Shown: in pieces, positions 11,401 to 23,354 of the stretch
Layout: every line of letters starts with the position of its first letter
Position numbering within the stretch: position 1 is the stretch's first letter
Assembly (NCBI GenBank): GCA_016748015.1
Contig: JAAOMT010000009.1
Span: 2,223,453-2,287,452, forward strand
Direction of reading: 5' to 3'
Length of the DNA stretch: 64,000 nt
DNA from: Geosiphon pyriformis
Taxonomy: Eukaryota; Glomeromycota; Glomeromycetes; Archaeosporales; Geosiphonaceae
Notes under the pieces: generated by a model
Databases searched by the model: none
What the model saw: the letters and a program-made list of their open reading frames with translations, nothing else
Told to the model about the DNA's origin: nothing
Translations under genes and position numbers: made by a program

Positions 11401-14400
11401 TCAAAAACCCCTAGAGACCGCTTTTCGCACAAATAACTGATGGTAGCTTTTAGAGATTGATATACGATTTATTTTTGTATCTATTAGGACAACAAATACT
11501 AAATGATTTACATTTAGAGGCTAAGAAAATCAGGGCATATCAATTTATTGACATTTGGAAACCGGTTCAGAGTGAAGTATGTTTGTTCTAACCCATAGTT
11601 TCAGTTTAAATTTTCTATCTAAATTCCACCCTTTCATAGCTTCGCGCTTTATTACGCGACTACATCACTGACGATGAAAGAGAGTCCGCAGCTTTTACCA
11701 CTCCGGTCGCCACTATTAATGACATGATGCGAGACAGAAAATCAAGAGACAAAGCCAAGGTATCGATCAACCTTTTTTGATTTCACAGCAAGAAAATCCT
11801 GCTTTAAAATTTCTCATGATTCTTTTGTTAGCAAATATTTAAATTCTCGGATGCAGATATTACTTCAAATATTGAACTAGATAATCAATACGAAGCAGAT
11901 ATAAATAGTATGCTCCAAAAATCTCTTCCTAATTTCTTCGCCAAAATACCTAATGAAAAACCGTCAACATCTGTATTTGTGGTTGATAAATTCGCCAACA
12001 CCAATATTACTCTTGGTCACCGACTTGTGGTGAGACCGGATGCATTCAATGTATCAGTGTTGTTTAAACCAACATTAATATTTTTGGATAAGGTTAAATC
12101 AATAATACCATCCAAGTATGTAGAAAAGAAATATCCCTTGTTGATCTTCATGATGCCTTTGCCCTTATCCTGCTATCGATTCCTTTAATTTATTTCTAAT
12201 TAATATTATTTTTGGATTTTTTTCGAAAATCCTTCACAGTACAACAACTGTCGACTTTTCTGGATTTCTTGACGATTTTGTCTTCAATGTCTTTTTGCCT
12301 CAAATCGAGGATAAAGTTATGGAGCTATTGCATCAAGCCACCACTGGTTAGAGCAGCAATTTCTGTTTAAGAATAGAATCTTCGCAAATGCATTAAATTT
12401 CTCCGCCAATTTTCTTCTTTGTATAACACAGATTCTGACGCATTTCAAGAGGACCCAAACCATAAAAGATTCACAACTTTGCCATTAATAAAGGTTTTGG
12501 AATTTTTCGATAATTCAACTTATTTGTCCATCTTTTTTAATTATCATTTGACATTACTTAGAGCGCGACAACTTTAATGAAATTAGTTGAAAGTTTATGT
12601 GCGATGTTGCGGACGATGACCTTTCACAAGGAGGAATATAGTCGAATGATTATTTCTGTATTAACACAGTATTATGTGAAGTGTTTTGAACAATATCAAG
12701 GTAAACCAGCAGCATCAGGAAATTTTGTGTTATATTGTTAGGATTTAATGTCGTTAATATAGCCTAAATTTTGGTATTAGCTGTGGTCTCTAAAGGATCG
12801 TCAAACGAGGAGGAGAATGAAAGAACCGGAAACGCACAGAAAACTAGCGCCATGTGGGTACAACAAGATCAAATCTCAGAAATATTCACCCAGTATCCCT
12901 ATTTGGGTGACGATGGGTTAAAGAGTCGCAGAAAGAGAATATCTTTATCTGAAAAGGTATGTTTCAGTTTATTTTGGGTTATTTTCATGTTGCTATTTTT
13001 CGTTCTTCCTAAAAACTAGTATATACATTATACCGCCAGGAAACAAAAGCCGAGATGAAAATTAAGAAAAATCGAGTCATCCGGGCAGGGGAATTAATTT
13101 TTGACGGAAGAAAGTTAAAATCACTCGGATACCTCTATCATAGTCTGGTTCGCTAAAAATTTGCTTTTTTTCAACCTGTAAATTCTAAGCTTTTTTCAAA
13201 TCATATTTAAATTTTTTCATCAAAATAGAAATGGTTTGTGGGAAAAATCTGGCAGTTACGTGGACGTGATTCTAAAACATCGGGTTTAATAGGCGGGAAA
13301 ATGGACGATGGACTTTTGGTGAGTCAAAATTGTTATTAAACACTATTCACTCAAATAAAAACTCGAACCTTTTCATAAATCCATTCAAGGCCAAAGTCAA
13401 TCGTCGTTGGTCATCATACGGTGACATTCCTCGAACAGATCTGCATACACAAATTGCTCAGGATGAAGAGGCGAGATTACCTCTAACGGGTGAAATGGCC
13501 AAGTAAGGAGAACGCTTTCTGGTATAGCTTCTCGTATTTAGATTCATTAAATTTTTGACGTGTTTTTATTGTTACAGCCGCTTCGACGCTTTATTAGCAA
13601 CTTTTCAACAGCTAGCCGAACAATGTTTGTTTACTTTAAGGGTGGAAGTTCGTTGTCACACCTTGTATTATATTGATATGGCTATGCGAGAGGTTTTACT
13701 TTTGAATTCTCTTTCTACATGTATTGACTTTGTAAAAATGATAACTAGCCTTTGTCAAATTTGTGTAGGGAAATTATCAACTTCAAGATGAAGCAATGGA
13801 ACCTGATCCATATGTTATTTTACTTAATTCCGACTTGGTCTACTTTGATGAATGTATCACATCAAGTTTGCCAATGAGAGAGCACAAGTAATGAGCCTAT
13901 TTTGAAATAGGTTACTTCAAGTTATTTCGCTAATTGCCGCTAACCACCATTACCAATCATTTCAAATAGATTCGTGTTTGAAGGTTTAGACGCATTGATG
14001 GAGCATAGTCTAATCTCTAATGCAGCCTATATCAAAAATCTTAATTTTAACGGCGTCACCAAAATTAAACGTAATATTCTCGCCCTTCAGCAAAATTTGC
14101 GAAATATCGTGGATAGCCCAAGTGAAGTTTCTCTGGGCCGAGCTCAAAGATACTATGAACTACATAGAGATGGCCCAGCGGTAAGTGATTTTGTTTGAAT
14201 TTCCTAAAACAACACTCTGATTGATTTAAAAAATTTATCTTTCAGAGTATGCTCGCGCAAATTCGAGAAAAAGGTGCAATTTTCTCGTTCGAAGAATACA
14301 AGACTATGCTAGAAATTATTTATGGAATAGAGAGTGAACAACAACGAAACTCGATGATGCCACGTCATGAAAGTCCTTCACATTCAAGAAGGATGTTTAA

Positions 14401-14446
14401 CGAACATTTGATAGAGCTTAATGAGCTTACACTAGAATCTCTCTGA
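8409..14446 (+). CDS. SEC8: exocyst complex component Sec8 (EXOC4)
   Basis: Sec8 is a subunit of the octameric exocyst that tethers secretory vesicles to the plasma membrane before SNARE fusion. Exons joined by GT-AG introns begin MAKHGAGNQDDWGGLYPREA, followed by the Sec8 N-terminal domain: AVQQINRQWEFMMSEE, FNPVQLALQLLDDSSLGRG, LADFQNTMASLDRALQYIVN, SQDCVREIKGQLRECKQAL, MLRILDSI and EDIQGTHQKLEGLLREKHF. Later exons are helical and include LHEMLIEELHNHLYLKSPY and LLATFQQLAEQCLFTLRVEV. The last exon ends NEHLIELNELTLESL. About 20 exons and roughly 1,000 residues fit the family length. The start at 8409 is preferred because the exon joins in frame to the next conserved one; an upstream in-frame ATG at 8328 would add a short hydrophobic lead. 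One intron (9617 to about 10311) is roughly ten times the usual size. Confidence 0.9.
9617..10311 (+). other. oversized SEC8 intron carrying foreign-looking sequence
   Basis: The donor GTAAGTGATATT follows the exon ending RYSKDQDS, and coding sequence resumes near 10312 (TFSAESLMPLLCIVPTPDWG). At about 695 nt this intron dwarfs its neighbours (50-90 nt). Its centre (about 9650-10260) is less AT-rich than normal introns here and has a 77-codon minus-strand frame (10119 down to 9886, containing KQYEFDFKKWVKRQ) that I do not recognise. It may be an inserted fragment of another gene or repeat. The exact acceptor is uncertain by a few bases. Confidence 0.55.
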
Positions 14447-14996
14447 TTGGGCTTACCGATCATCAAATAAGCCTCCCAATTAAGTCATCTATAGATAATG
14501 TAATCGCTTTTATTAACTTTTTTTGTAGCATCTAGATTTGTTATTATCCACTTTTCAGGAATTTTTTACGCAGTATTGAACCCATAACAGTAGTAGTAAC
14601 TGGATATTATATTTATCACACGAAATTCTAACTGATTGATTCATAATCTATATAAATTACGAATAGTGGAAGTTTGGACTTGAATTTTTCCCAATTTTAA
14701 AAATTTATGAATAGTAAAACTATGTTTTAATAAAAATTTTGTTAAATTTTTATTATTAATCGGTTTATAATATTAATAAATTTTTTTACTATTCTTGTCT
14801 TTTATTTATGCAAACACAGTTTTATCATTTATTTTTATGTTTTTAAATTAATAAATAATTTTCAGTTGTATACTAATTTTCTATAAGTTGAAAGTTACAA
14901 TGAACAAGTTCTTTGTTACCTTTATATGTTTTTCTATGTAATTAACCAGGTTTGCTATTAATCTACCGCAGATCTCATTAATGGAAAGTTTAAAAA
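14447..14996. other. intergenic region SEC8-EMC10
   Basis: About 550 AT-rich bases between two genes on the same strand. It should contain the SEC8 3' end and EMC10 promoter; no other feature is visible. Confidence 0.5.
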
Positions 14997-16153
14997 TTGA
15001 TCTTGGAAATGGTTTCACCTAAACTAAAAATGCCTGCAATTTGTAACTTACTGGGAATTTTGTTTTATTTCTGTATATCCTTTCAGATCATTTTATCTGA
15101 AGACTTGCCAGACGTCTCAGACCAATTTGAAGAGGTTAGTGACTCATTTGCAGCAATACTTTTTACCTTTCCCTTTTTCCAAAGATTTTTTCTTTGAACA
15201 AATAGCTATATACACATAAGTATTCAATATACCACCGATTATCCCACCATTCGAATTATTCAAAGCGTGGGAATCTATTGGTGGTACCGTCTCGCTCAGT
15301 CGCCAAATACCTTCCGGACGAGGGTGAAATCTCGGCCTTTGTTGATGCAGAAAAAAATTCCTTAAATAAGGGTCAAGATTTAAATGAAACCATTTATCAT
15401 GTACAAATAATCGATGATGAGAATCAGAAGCAAACCTTTGTTTCGTTCACAAAATGGGCGAGTAAAACGTTCAATGGGACTTGTGTTTTCATAACTTAGA
15501 CTTTTGATTACTAGCAACAACTGATTATTTCATGACCAAACTTTTTAGTGCCTTTTACAATCATCCAATTTCGAGGACGAAATTATAGTGCACCTTAATC
15601 ATGAAAATAAATTATTTCATTTTGATTATTATACCGCACAGAGTCGGTGTAATCAGAATAGTCCGGTATGAAATATATTGTGGAAGTTTTCAGTATTTTC
15701 GTATTAATCCATACACACAAAAATTTATCATAGGAATGATTAAAAACTTTATAGGAAACTGCCAGCTTCAAGACTTCCGTTCAAACCATTAAAGCAGTAA
15801 AGGGTGTTGTGTACGTAAAAGCATCCATGATTTTGAATTTCGAATTTCGAATAATGCTATTTACAACTATTAACCATACATAGACCTAAACTGGCCAAAG
15901 CTGCGCCTATTAGGCCAGACGGAACTGTGGAACCTCCTCACGAAGAAAAAACATTTTTGCAAAAATATTGGTAAGTTGACCAATTTTGGCAGGTTTTTTT
16001 TTTGAATCTAGTTAACCGTGTTCATTTTACCGTAGGATATATATTGTGCCTTTGCTATTAATATTAATGTTTGGGGGAGGCCCGGCAGAAGAAGGTCAAG
16101 GTCAAGGTGGTGGTCAAGGTGGACAAGGAACTAGACCAGCACCTCGTCAATGA
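14997..16153 (+). CDS. EMC10: ER membrane protein complex subunit 10 (EMC10)
   Basis: EMC10 is a subunit of the ER membrane complex, an insertase for tail-anchored and multi-pass proteins. The first exon encodes a hydrophobic signal (PAICNLLGILFYFCISFQII) before SEDLPDVSDQFEE. The lumenal part follows: YHRLSHHSNYSKRGNLLVV, VAKYLPDEGEISAFVDAEKN, LNETIYHVQIIDDENQKQ, CLLQSSNFEDEIIVHLN, AQSRCNQNSP and KTSVQTIKAVKGV. The typical end comes next: PHEEKTFLQKYW, then a membrane segment IYIVPLLLILMFGGGPAEEG and a Gly/Gln-rich tail ending RPAPRQ. This order matches the family: signal peptide, lumenal beta-sandwich, KTFLQKYW, membrane helix. Three in-frame ATGs (14997, 15009, 15030) precede the signal; the true one is unclear. 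The stop is only 149 bp from the end of the convergent ALG5 gene. Confidence 0.85.
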
Positions 16154-16302
16154 AACTCTGATTTTGTTCACCTTTTGTACACTAAGAATGTCATGGACTA
16201 TAAATAATAGATTCATCATCTTCAGAACTTGATATATTAAGAAATGTTAGATTTGATTGGACGTTGATACTTTAAAAATATTCAAGAGATTATACTCTTG
16301 TA

Positions 16303-17557
16303 TTAATCCCTTTTGGATCTCGCCAAAGGATCTTGGATTTTCCAAATCCTAAAAAAATAATTCAAGCGGATTTTCAACAAGTCTAAAGCCATCTGAATCG
16401 AGTCTTTCATTAATGAGACTTTGGATCCTTCGACTTCATGCCAGCTCACTGGTACCTCGATAATAGGTGTTTTGAAGTACTGGGCAATCAACAACAACTC
16501 TATGTCGAATATCCATCGCTCTACATGCATACAATGAAAAACACGTTGTGCCGTTTTCCTTGTAAATAGCTTGAAACCACATTGGGTGTCTTCTATTCCA
16601 CGAATTCCCAAAATGAATAGTACTTTGTGAAAAGAATGCATCAAGAAATTCCGGATAAATGATCGCTAAAAAGAATAGAGTATAAATATCTTACTTATAT
16701 CCATACATCTAAGAACGAGTAATAGAACTCACCTTCACTACTGCCTCTGTTTCCATCATATGAGCCCGAGATCCAATTGCTATGCCATAACCGTCGGTTT
16801 CAACCTTTGCTAGATTAGTTTCAAGTAAAGCAAGATCCGAAAACTTCGTAGCCCCATCGGCGTCCACGAATAATAAATATTTACCGCTGGCGGAAAGCAT
16901 TCCCTGTCGAACAATAGTAGATACACAAATGAATAAGTTGATGAAAATTTATATAGATTAAATATTCCATTTCCTACCTGAGTTACAGCACCGCCTTTGC
17001 CTCGATTTTTTTCCAATATTAATACTTTCAGGTCTACGTTTGGATGTTCTTTTCCAAACTTTAATGCAATTTCTGCAGTTTCATCTGTACTTCCGTCATC
17101 AACTACTAAAATTTCGTATTTCCTATCATTTTTCTGAGAATTTCGTCTGTTTTCCAAGTATATATATGTTTCCTGCAACATAATTGGCAATCTTAGTGCT
17201 TCATTGTAGGCAGGCACGACTACAGATAAGTCCAGAGTAGCATCTTGATAGAGGCTGGGAAGCAATTCTTTTTTGGCAAAAGCCGAACTATAATACCTCT
17301 CAGACTCGGTACGTTTACGGGGTTTTGGGTTTACTGCCAGTAAAAAGGCAACGAACTAAATAAAATATTAAAGATGTTAGTGTTTTCAGATTCATGTCCT
17401 TTCTTATTGTTTCTTAAAGATCGAAAGACTTCAGCGACAGCTAACTGAAAGGTTGAAAAGGAAAAATTCAGCATACCCCACTTCCGGCAATAACACTCAA
17501 GGCAGCTAACCAATAAATAAAGTCCAACGTGAAAAAAGAAAAGAGTGATGAAAACAT
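16303..17557 (-). CDS. ALG5: dolichyl-phosphate beta-glucosyltransferase (ALG5)
   Basis: ALG5 moves glucose from UDP-glucose to dolichyl phosphate on the cytosolic face of the ER; the product is the donor for the three terminal glucoses of the N-glycan precursor. The predicted protein starts with a membrane anchor ([20 protein letters not shown], rejoined after an intron with [15 protein letters not shown]). The GT2 domain follows: [68 protein letters not shown] (containing the DAD motif), [43 protein letters not shown] and [20 protein letters not shown]. The length, about 330 residues, is normal. Five or more exons with GT-AG introns. The start at 17557 gives the expected N-terminal anchor. 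Divergent from GCS1, the next gene in the glucose part of the same pathway. Confidence 0.93.
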
Positions 17558-18833
17558 CTTATCAAAGTTGTTTTTAAGGTGTAAAGATTTTTCAAGTAAT
17601 TTGTGTGAGGCTCTGCCACTGATTTCTCACGTGTAATAAAAAAACAAGTTGGTTGTTTTATAATAAAAAGGAATGTGAAGAGGAATCTAAAGAAGGCTTT
17701 GTTTTAAAGAACAGGTTTACTGCAAATCTTCTATAATTATATATGCAAATCTTATTTATATATGCGAATCTTTATTATTTATTTGTGTATAGGAAAATAT
17801 CAAGGAGATCATCATGAGTAGCCCTTTATTGGTAACTGACAATTTAATTCTGTGACCATTGTTAAAACGTCATGCCCACGCATATCAATTTTAATAAAAT
17901 ACAAAGATTACACCATGTTGTTCTATGTAAGATCAAAGTATGCCTTTTTTTAAAATTTTCATATCTAAAGAGCTTTATTCAATGAAAACTGCATTTATCT
18001 AAAGCAAAAAGGTTTTATATCCATTACACACTTTATTTGTTCTGAATAATGATAAATAATCTTTAATTTAATGTAAAAACATAAAAAACAATTTTTTTGC
18101 TTTATTTTTAGATTTTAAATAAATTTAAGAATATAATAAACAAAAAAAAAATATATATCTTGATTATAATTTTTCCAAATAAAAAAACTGTAAATTAAGA
18201 TAAAATTTTTAATTAATTGCAATTTAACAGTTAATTATAATATTATTTTTAAATGTTAAATATTTAATACAATTTTATGTCTTAATCAATAAAACTTAAA
18301 ATTCAATATTAATATTTAAATCACAAAAATAAAATTTATTAATTTTGAATTTAATTTTATTATCTAAATACAAAAAATAAATCTGTTATAAAATAAAAAA
18401 CAATTATTTTTAGAGCTTCAAAAAATTTTAAATATAAATAATAATTTAAACAAGGAATTTAAACATAATAAATATACTTTCAATGCGATTATAGTTTTTC
18501 CGATAAACTACTGAAACTATAATAATAAGAATTTCATCAAGTATTACATGGTGTTGATAAATATACCCATTTGCCTTGGTAAATTGAATAGTTCTTTGAA
18601 TAAGTCTGCCACACAGATGAACCCTCGCCTCCTTTTCCAATTAATACCTTATGATAGATATCACTGATAATTTACTCATTATTAAAAAAAAAGATTATCA
18701 TAGCTGTTAAACAGAGTATGCGCGGAAACAAATCAATGATTACTTGCAGAATTGATCTCAATTTTTTCGACTCGGTCGCTCCTTTAATTATAGATAGCAT
18801 GCATCTCGAAGATTTTTTACTCCTCTGCTGGTT
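17558..18833. other. divergent intergenic region ALG5-GCS1
   Basis: About 1.28 kb between two divergently transcribed genes, so it holds both promoters. The middle (about 18040-18440) is extremely AT-rich. A 64-codon minus-strand frame (18640 down to 18446, containing RVHLCGRLIQRTIQF) is present; it is not recognised and may be chance. No tRNA or repeat seen. Confidence 0.5.
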
Positions 18834-21800
18834 ATGGCGTTCTGGGGGTTCAGACGATATAGATCGACTTCAAAATTTTCTTTTCTTTTCTTTATTGTAA
18901 AAATGTCTATCTTCGCTAGTTTCCTATTTTTTGTTACCTGGAACACGATAATGCCAAATTTAGTGAAGGCTCAACAAAATCCTCTTGCACTGCTAGAAAA
19001 TAGTGTCGCACGTACCACTAATCAGTCCTTATTTTGGGGCACGTACCGTCCAAATCTATATTTCGGAACAAGAGCCCGCTTACCCGAATCACTTTTAACT
19101 GGTCTGATGTGGTTTGGAGTTGATGACTCAACTAAGTGGCAACGTATCCTTTGCTTGTAATATTCGTTATGGATAAAAAAATCCCTCGGTTTTAAGAGCT
19201 CCTTAGATCGATAGAGAATAGATATTCGTCATGCTTGTGATCAAGGAGACGATATGGCCGAATACAGTTACAAAAAACATAACGGACGTTCTTTTGCCAT
19301 GCAAACTCTCACCGATGAGGAGAATAATGTAACGCTGAAAACTGAATTTTTAAAAGTTCTGGGCGGTGATAATGGTGATACATAATTGCTTCGAGAATGT
19401 TAAAATTTAAGTTATTCATTAATTATTGATTTCATTTGTTTTCTCCCAAAAAAAGGTGGCAATTGGGGTGTACGTATTTCCGGAATTCCAACTAACCAAG
19501 GTGAATTTTAGCAAATTTATTACTTAATCGATACGCAAGAAATCTTATTGTTTTTTTTTATCAGGAAAATCATCAAGGCTGTCTCTTCTATATTATATTG
19601 GCCTTCAAGGCGAAGGATCATTAGAGTTGAACAATAAGCTAACGTCAGAAGTGAGGAAAATCTTATTTTTAAAATATCAGACCAATCTTTATCACTTTAA
19701 TTAATCAATCTATTTTTAGGGTTTAAGTGATCCAATACTGTTGAAAGGGGACTCACCTGAACTTGGTAGATTTTCAATCGAGATAAATGATGGTAAGTCT
19801 AATATAAATAAAGGACTTAAAATTTTTTTCAATTTTTTGACATAAATCTTTCATTTAAAGGTCCTAATAACAAGATTCCAAGCACTATTCCTTCAGAGGT
19901 CAATCCCATTCCAGATTTGCACAAAACCCAATACTGGGGGCATCTAGTTCCTGATGATGACATGTGGCGCGCTAAAGGTGATAATATTCTTAACAATATC
20001 AGATTGTCTAACTCCAAAATGTGGGAATCTTTTAAATAATTATCTTTCGTTCAAAGAATATGTTAGCGGACAAATTAGTCTTAATGTTGAGAACAAACTC
20101 GCGGAAAATAGTACTCGTCCTTTACCCTATTGGCTTACTTTACGAAATACAGTGAGAGAAGATTCGAATTTCTTCGTATTCCAGAAAATAGTCGAGGCAC
20201 CGTTTCAGGTGCGACTCTTGAGTTAATATCAATTTTTATAATTTTTGAATATTAATTGAAACTCTATTTTATAGTTTGACATATATTTCAATTCTGATTC
20301 ATCACCCACAAATCTTGATGGTTAGACTTTTATTATTAAAAATCTTGTTTTTGCTTTATTAATTTGCTAAACTATTCCTTTTTTTTTAAGCTTCACGTCT
20401 CACGTCAGGTCTTGAATCAAGCTCGCGTGATTTCGATGAAAGATTTGAAAGAACCTTTGGTCTATTAAAAAAGGGATTCAATATTAAGCAAATTAGAATT
20501 GCAAAACTATCACTGAGCAATCTTATCGGAGGAATCGGGTAAATATTTTTTAGAATCAATTACCCCATTAAAGCTTCCTTTCACCTTTTCTAATTTTAAT
20601 TCAAATATTGAAGATATTTTTACGGATCAAGTATAGTTGATCGTTCATACACATCAGAGGTAGATGAAGACGAAATTAATTTTTGGGATCGAGTTCCCGA
20701 ACCAGAACCACGATTAACCCCACCTGCCGTTTTATTTACGGCTACACCATCGCGTCCGTTTTTCCCTCGTGGATTCTATTGGTAAGACTATAAAAATGCT
20801 CATAATATGTCTCCTTATTAATGTCATTTATTTATGAATTTTCAAAGGGATGAAGGTTTTCATCAACTCTTAATTGGGGAATGGGATAATGATCTCAGGT
20901 GAATATTAATTTCATCCCAATTATTTCTTTTTTTATTAATATTGTCTTATCAGTAATTTATTTTAATACCTTGTTCAGCTTGGATATAATAAGGCATTGG
21001 ACATCTCTAATAGATAGTGATGGATGGGTAGCACGAGAACAAATCTTGGGTGAAGAGGCTCGAAGCAAAGTTAGTTTGGTCTAGGAGAAGATGAATGATT
21101 TTTATCCTGTTTTCCAAAACTTTATCGGTAAATTTTAACTGAAAACTAATTTTAGACTTTTTATTATTATCAGGTCCCAGCCCGATTTCAAACGCAATAT
21201 CCCCATTATGCCAATCCCCCCATGATATTAATGCCTATTAAAGCTTTCCTTGAAAGACTAGCAAAACATAAAAATGTTGAACATATATCTAATGATGGTA
21301 AAACTTAAAGTTGAATTTTCAATCTTTTTTCTTGTTGATTTGTTAGGATTAATTGCTTTTCTTTGTAGATGAAACCGAAGAGCATAACTTGGATATCAAC
21401 AACTTCGTTTCTACTACTGATCCTGCCCTTCTTCCAGATAGACATCTTATTGACAAGCGGCTTTCCAAAGCTTTTTTACAGAGAGTTTATGTTAAAATAA
21501 AATCCAATTATAGATGGTTTAAGAGAACACAACGAGGCGAAATTAAAGCATGGGGAAGACACGCAACAAATGGTAAGGAGGCGTATCGTTGGCGAGGTCG
21601 AACACCTGGACATACCTTGACCTCAGGTAAATGATATAGCTTTGGCATAATCTTAAAAGTTTTCTTTGATATCAGTACTTCTGAATGTCCTTTAATTAAT
21701 TTATTCAGGGCTGGATGATTACCCACGTCCAACTCCACCACATCCTGCCGAACTTCACGTGGATCTCATAAGCTGGGTAGGATTTATGGCCAGGACTCTT

Positions 21801-22872
21801 AAAGATATTGCTTTGGCTTTGAATGAGGATGACGATGCCGAAGATTATGAGGACGATTATAATAACATCGTGGCTAATTTACAAGGTATTTTCGATATTC
21901 GTTGATACAGGCGGTAAAGACCAATATTTAATTGATTTCCATCGAATCCTTATAGATTTACATTGGAGCGAGAACGACAAAGCCTTCTGTGATCTCTCGG
22001 TTAATGAAAATGGTATGTTCAAGTTTCAATCTAAAACGTTTGCCATTTCTGATTTTATATACCAAAAAAGTGCTAAACCGTCATTCTTTTCATAGACGAA
22101 TCCGTGTTTGTATGTCATAAAGGTTATATATCGATATATCCAATGTTGTTAAACTTGCTACCAAACGATTCGCCTAAACTGGGAGCCATCTTAGATTTAA
22201 TTGAAAATCCAGAAGAGCTGTGGTCACCGTATCCTTTAAAACCGGAGACTTAATTATTTCTTGATTATTAATCGATTCAAGATATTATTCCTTCAGATAT
22301 AATTTATCAATAGTTACGGTTTGCGATCACTCTCAAAATCTGATGAATTTTTCAACACGGGAGAAAATTATTGGAGAGGACCGGTGTGGATCAATATTAA
22401 TTATTTAACTTTATCATGTTTGTTTAAGGTAATTATATATTCGTTTTATGGTTCAATGCAATATGAATGGAAATTATACTTGTTTTGTTCTTACAGAATT
22501 ACGCAGTCGTGCCAGGGCCGTATCAGACTCGTGCGCAAAAATTATATAGAGAGCTACGGGAGATTATAATAAATAATACGGTCGAGGTAAATAAATTGCG
22601 GTTTGCTTCAAAGCCAAAAATTGTGATATTGCACGTCCTCAAATTTTTCTAAAATCTTCATGTCTAGCAATATGGTCGAAGCGGCTTCTTATGGGAGCAA
22701 TATTCAGCCATTAACGGAGAAGGATTACGAAGGTATTTATAATTAATTTCGTGTAGTGCATAAATATTGACTCACTAACTTATAAAACCATACAATGATG
22801 GTCCCAAAATTTAGTCATCCATTTACAGGCTGGACCGCGCTAATAACTTTAATCATGGCCGAAATTTATTGA
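18834..22872 (+). CDS. GCS1: mannosyl-oligosaccharide glucosidase, GH63 (processing alpha-glucosidase I)
   Basis: Glucosidase I (yeast Cwh41) removes the outermost alpha-1,2-linked glucose from the N-glycan just after its transfer to protein in the ER lumen. The N-terminus is a type II anchor: a basic stretch ([10 protein letters not shown]), then a hydrophobic run ending near [11 protein letters not shown]. Then come [52 protein letters not shown] and [11 protein letters not shown], all typical of the GH63 N-terminal domain. The catalytic domain contains [93 protein letters not shown] and [19 protein letters not shown], ending [15 protein letters not shown]. This is a full-length gene with about 15 exons and short GT-AG introns. 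An alternative start lies at 18903; 18834 is kept because it adds the basic cytosolic lead expected of the anchor. Confidence 0.93.
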
Positions 22873-23354
22873 AGAAATTAGCATTATTTGAACGACAGCC
22901 AAATGCCAGAAATTAGTATATTGTTTTGGTTTTTTAATAACAACTATAAACTAAACGTTTATTTATTTAAATTGTGGATTGGTGAAAAAGCTTTTCTGCA
23001 AAAATAAAAATAAAAAGTAAATACAAAATTTAGAAATTGTTGGTCCCAAATTCGGGGTGTTGGCAAAAAATTAATGAATATATTACAGACGAAAATGGAT
23101 ATCTTGGATTTTTTTTTTACACGAGGAACTATATCTTCTTTTAACACGACATTTATCATAATATCCGATTAGAGATGAAAAAGTCAACTATAGTAACCAA
23201 TTTTCATTGAGCATAGGAGAAATTCAAGATAATTCTAAAACTATTAAAATAATAAAAAATCCAAATTTAACTAAGGCAAATTGTCCAATCTCGGTTTCCA
23301 ACCTTAATTTAAGAAAAGTGAAGTATGAATTAAAGTTATTACGATTTCAAGTTG
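22873..23354. other. convergent intergenic region GCS1-cyclin
   Basis: About 480 bp between two convergent genes, AT-rich. Likely contains both 3' UTRs and polyadenylation signals. No coding signal supported. Confidence 0.5.

Noticed and set aside
18446-18640. A small gene between ALG5 and GCS1
   Set aside because: A 64-codon frame in AT-rich DNA with no recognised motif and no splice context; chance is at least as likely.
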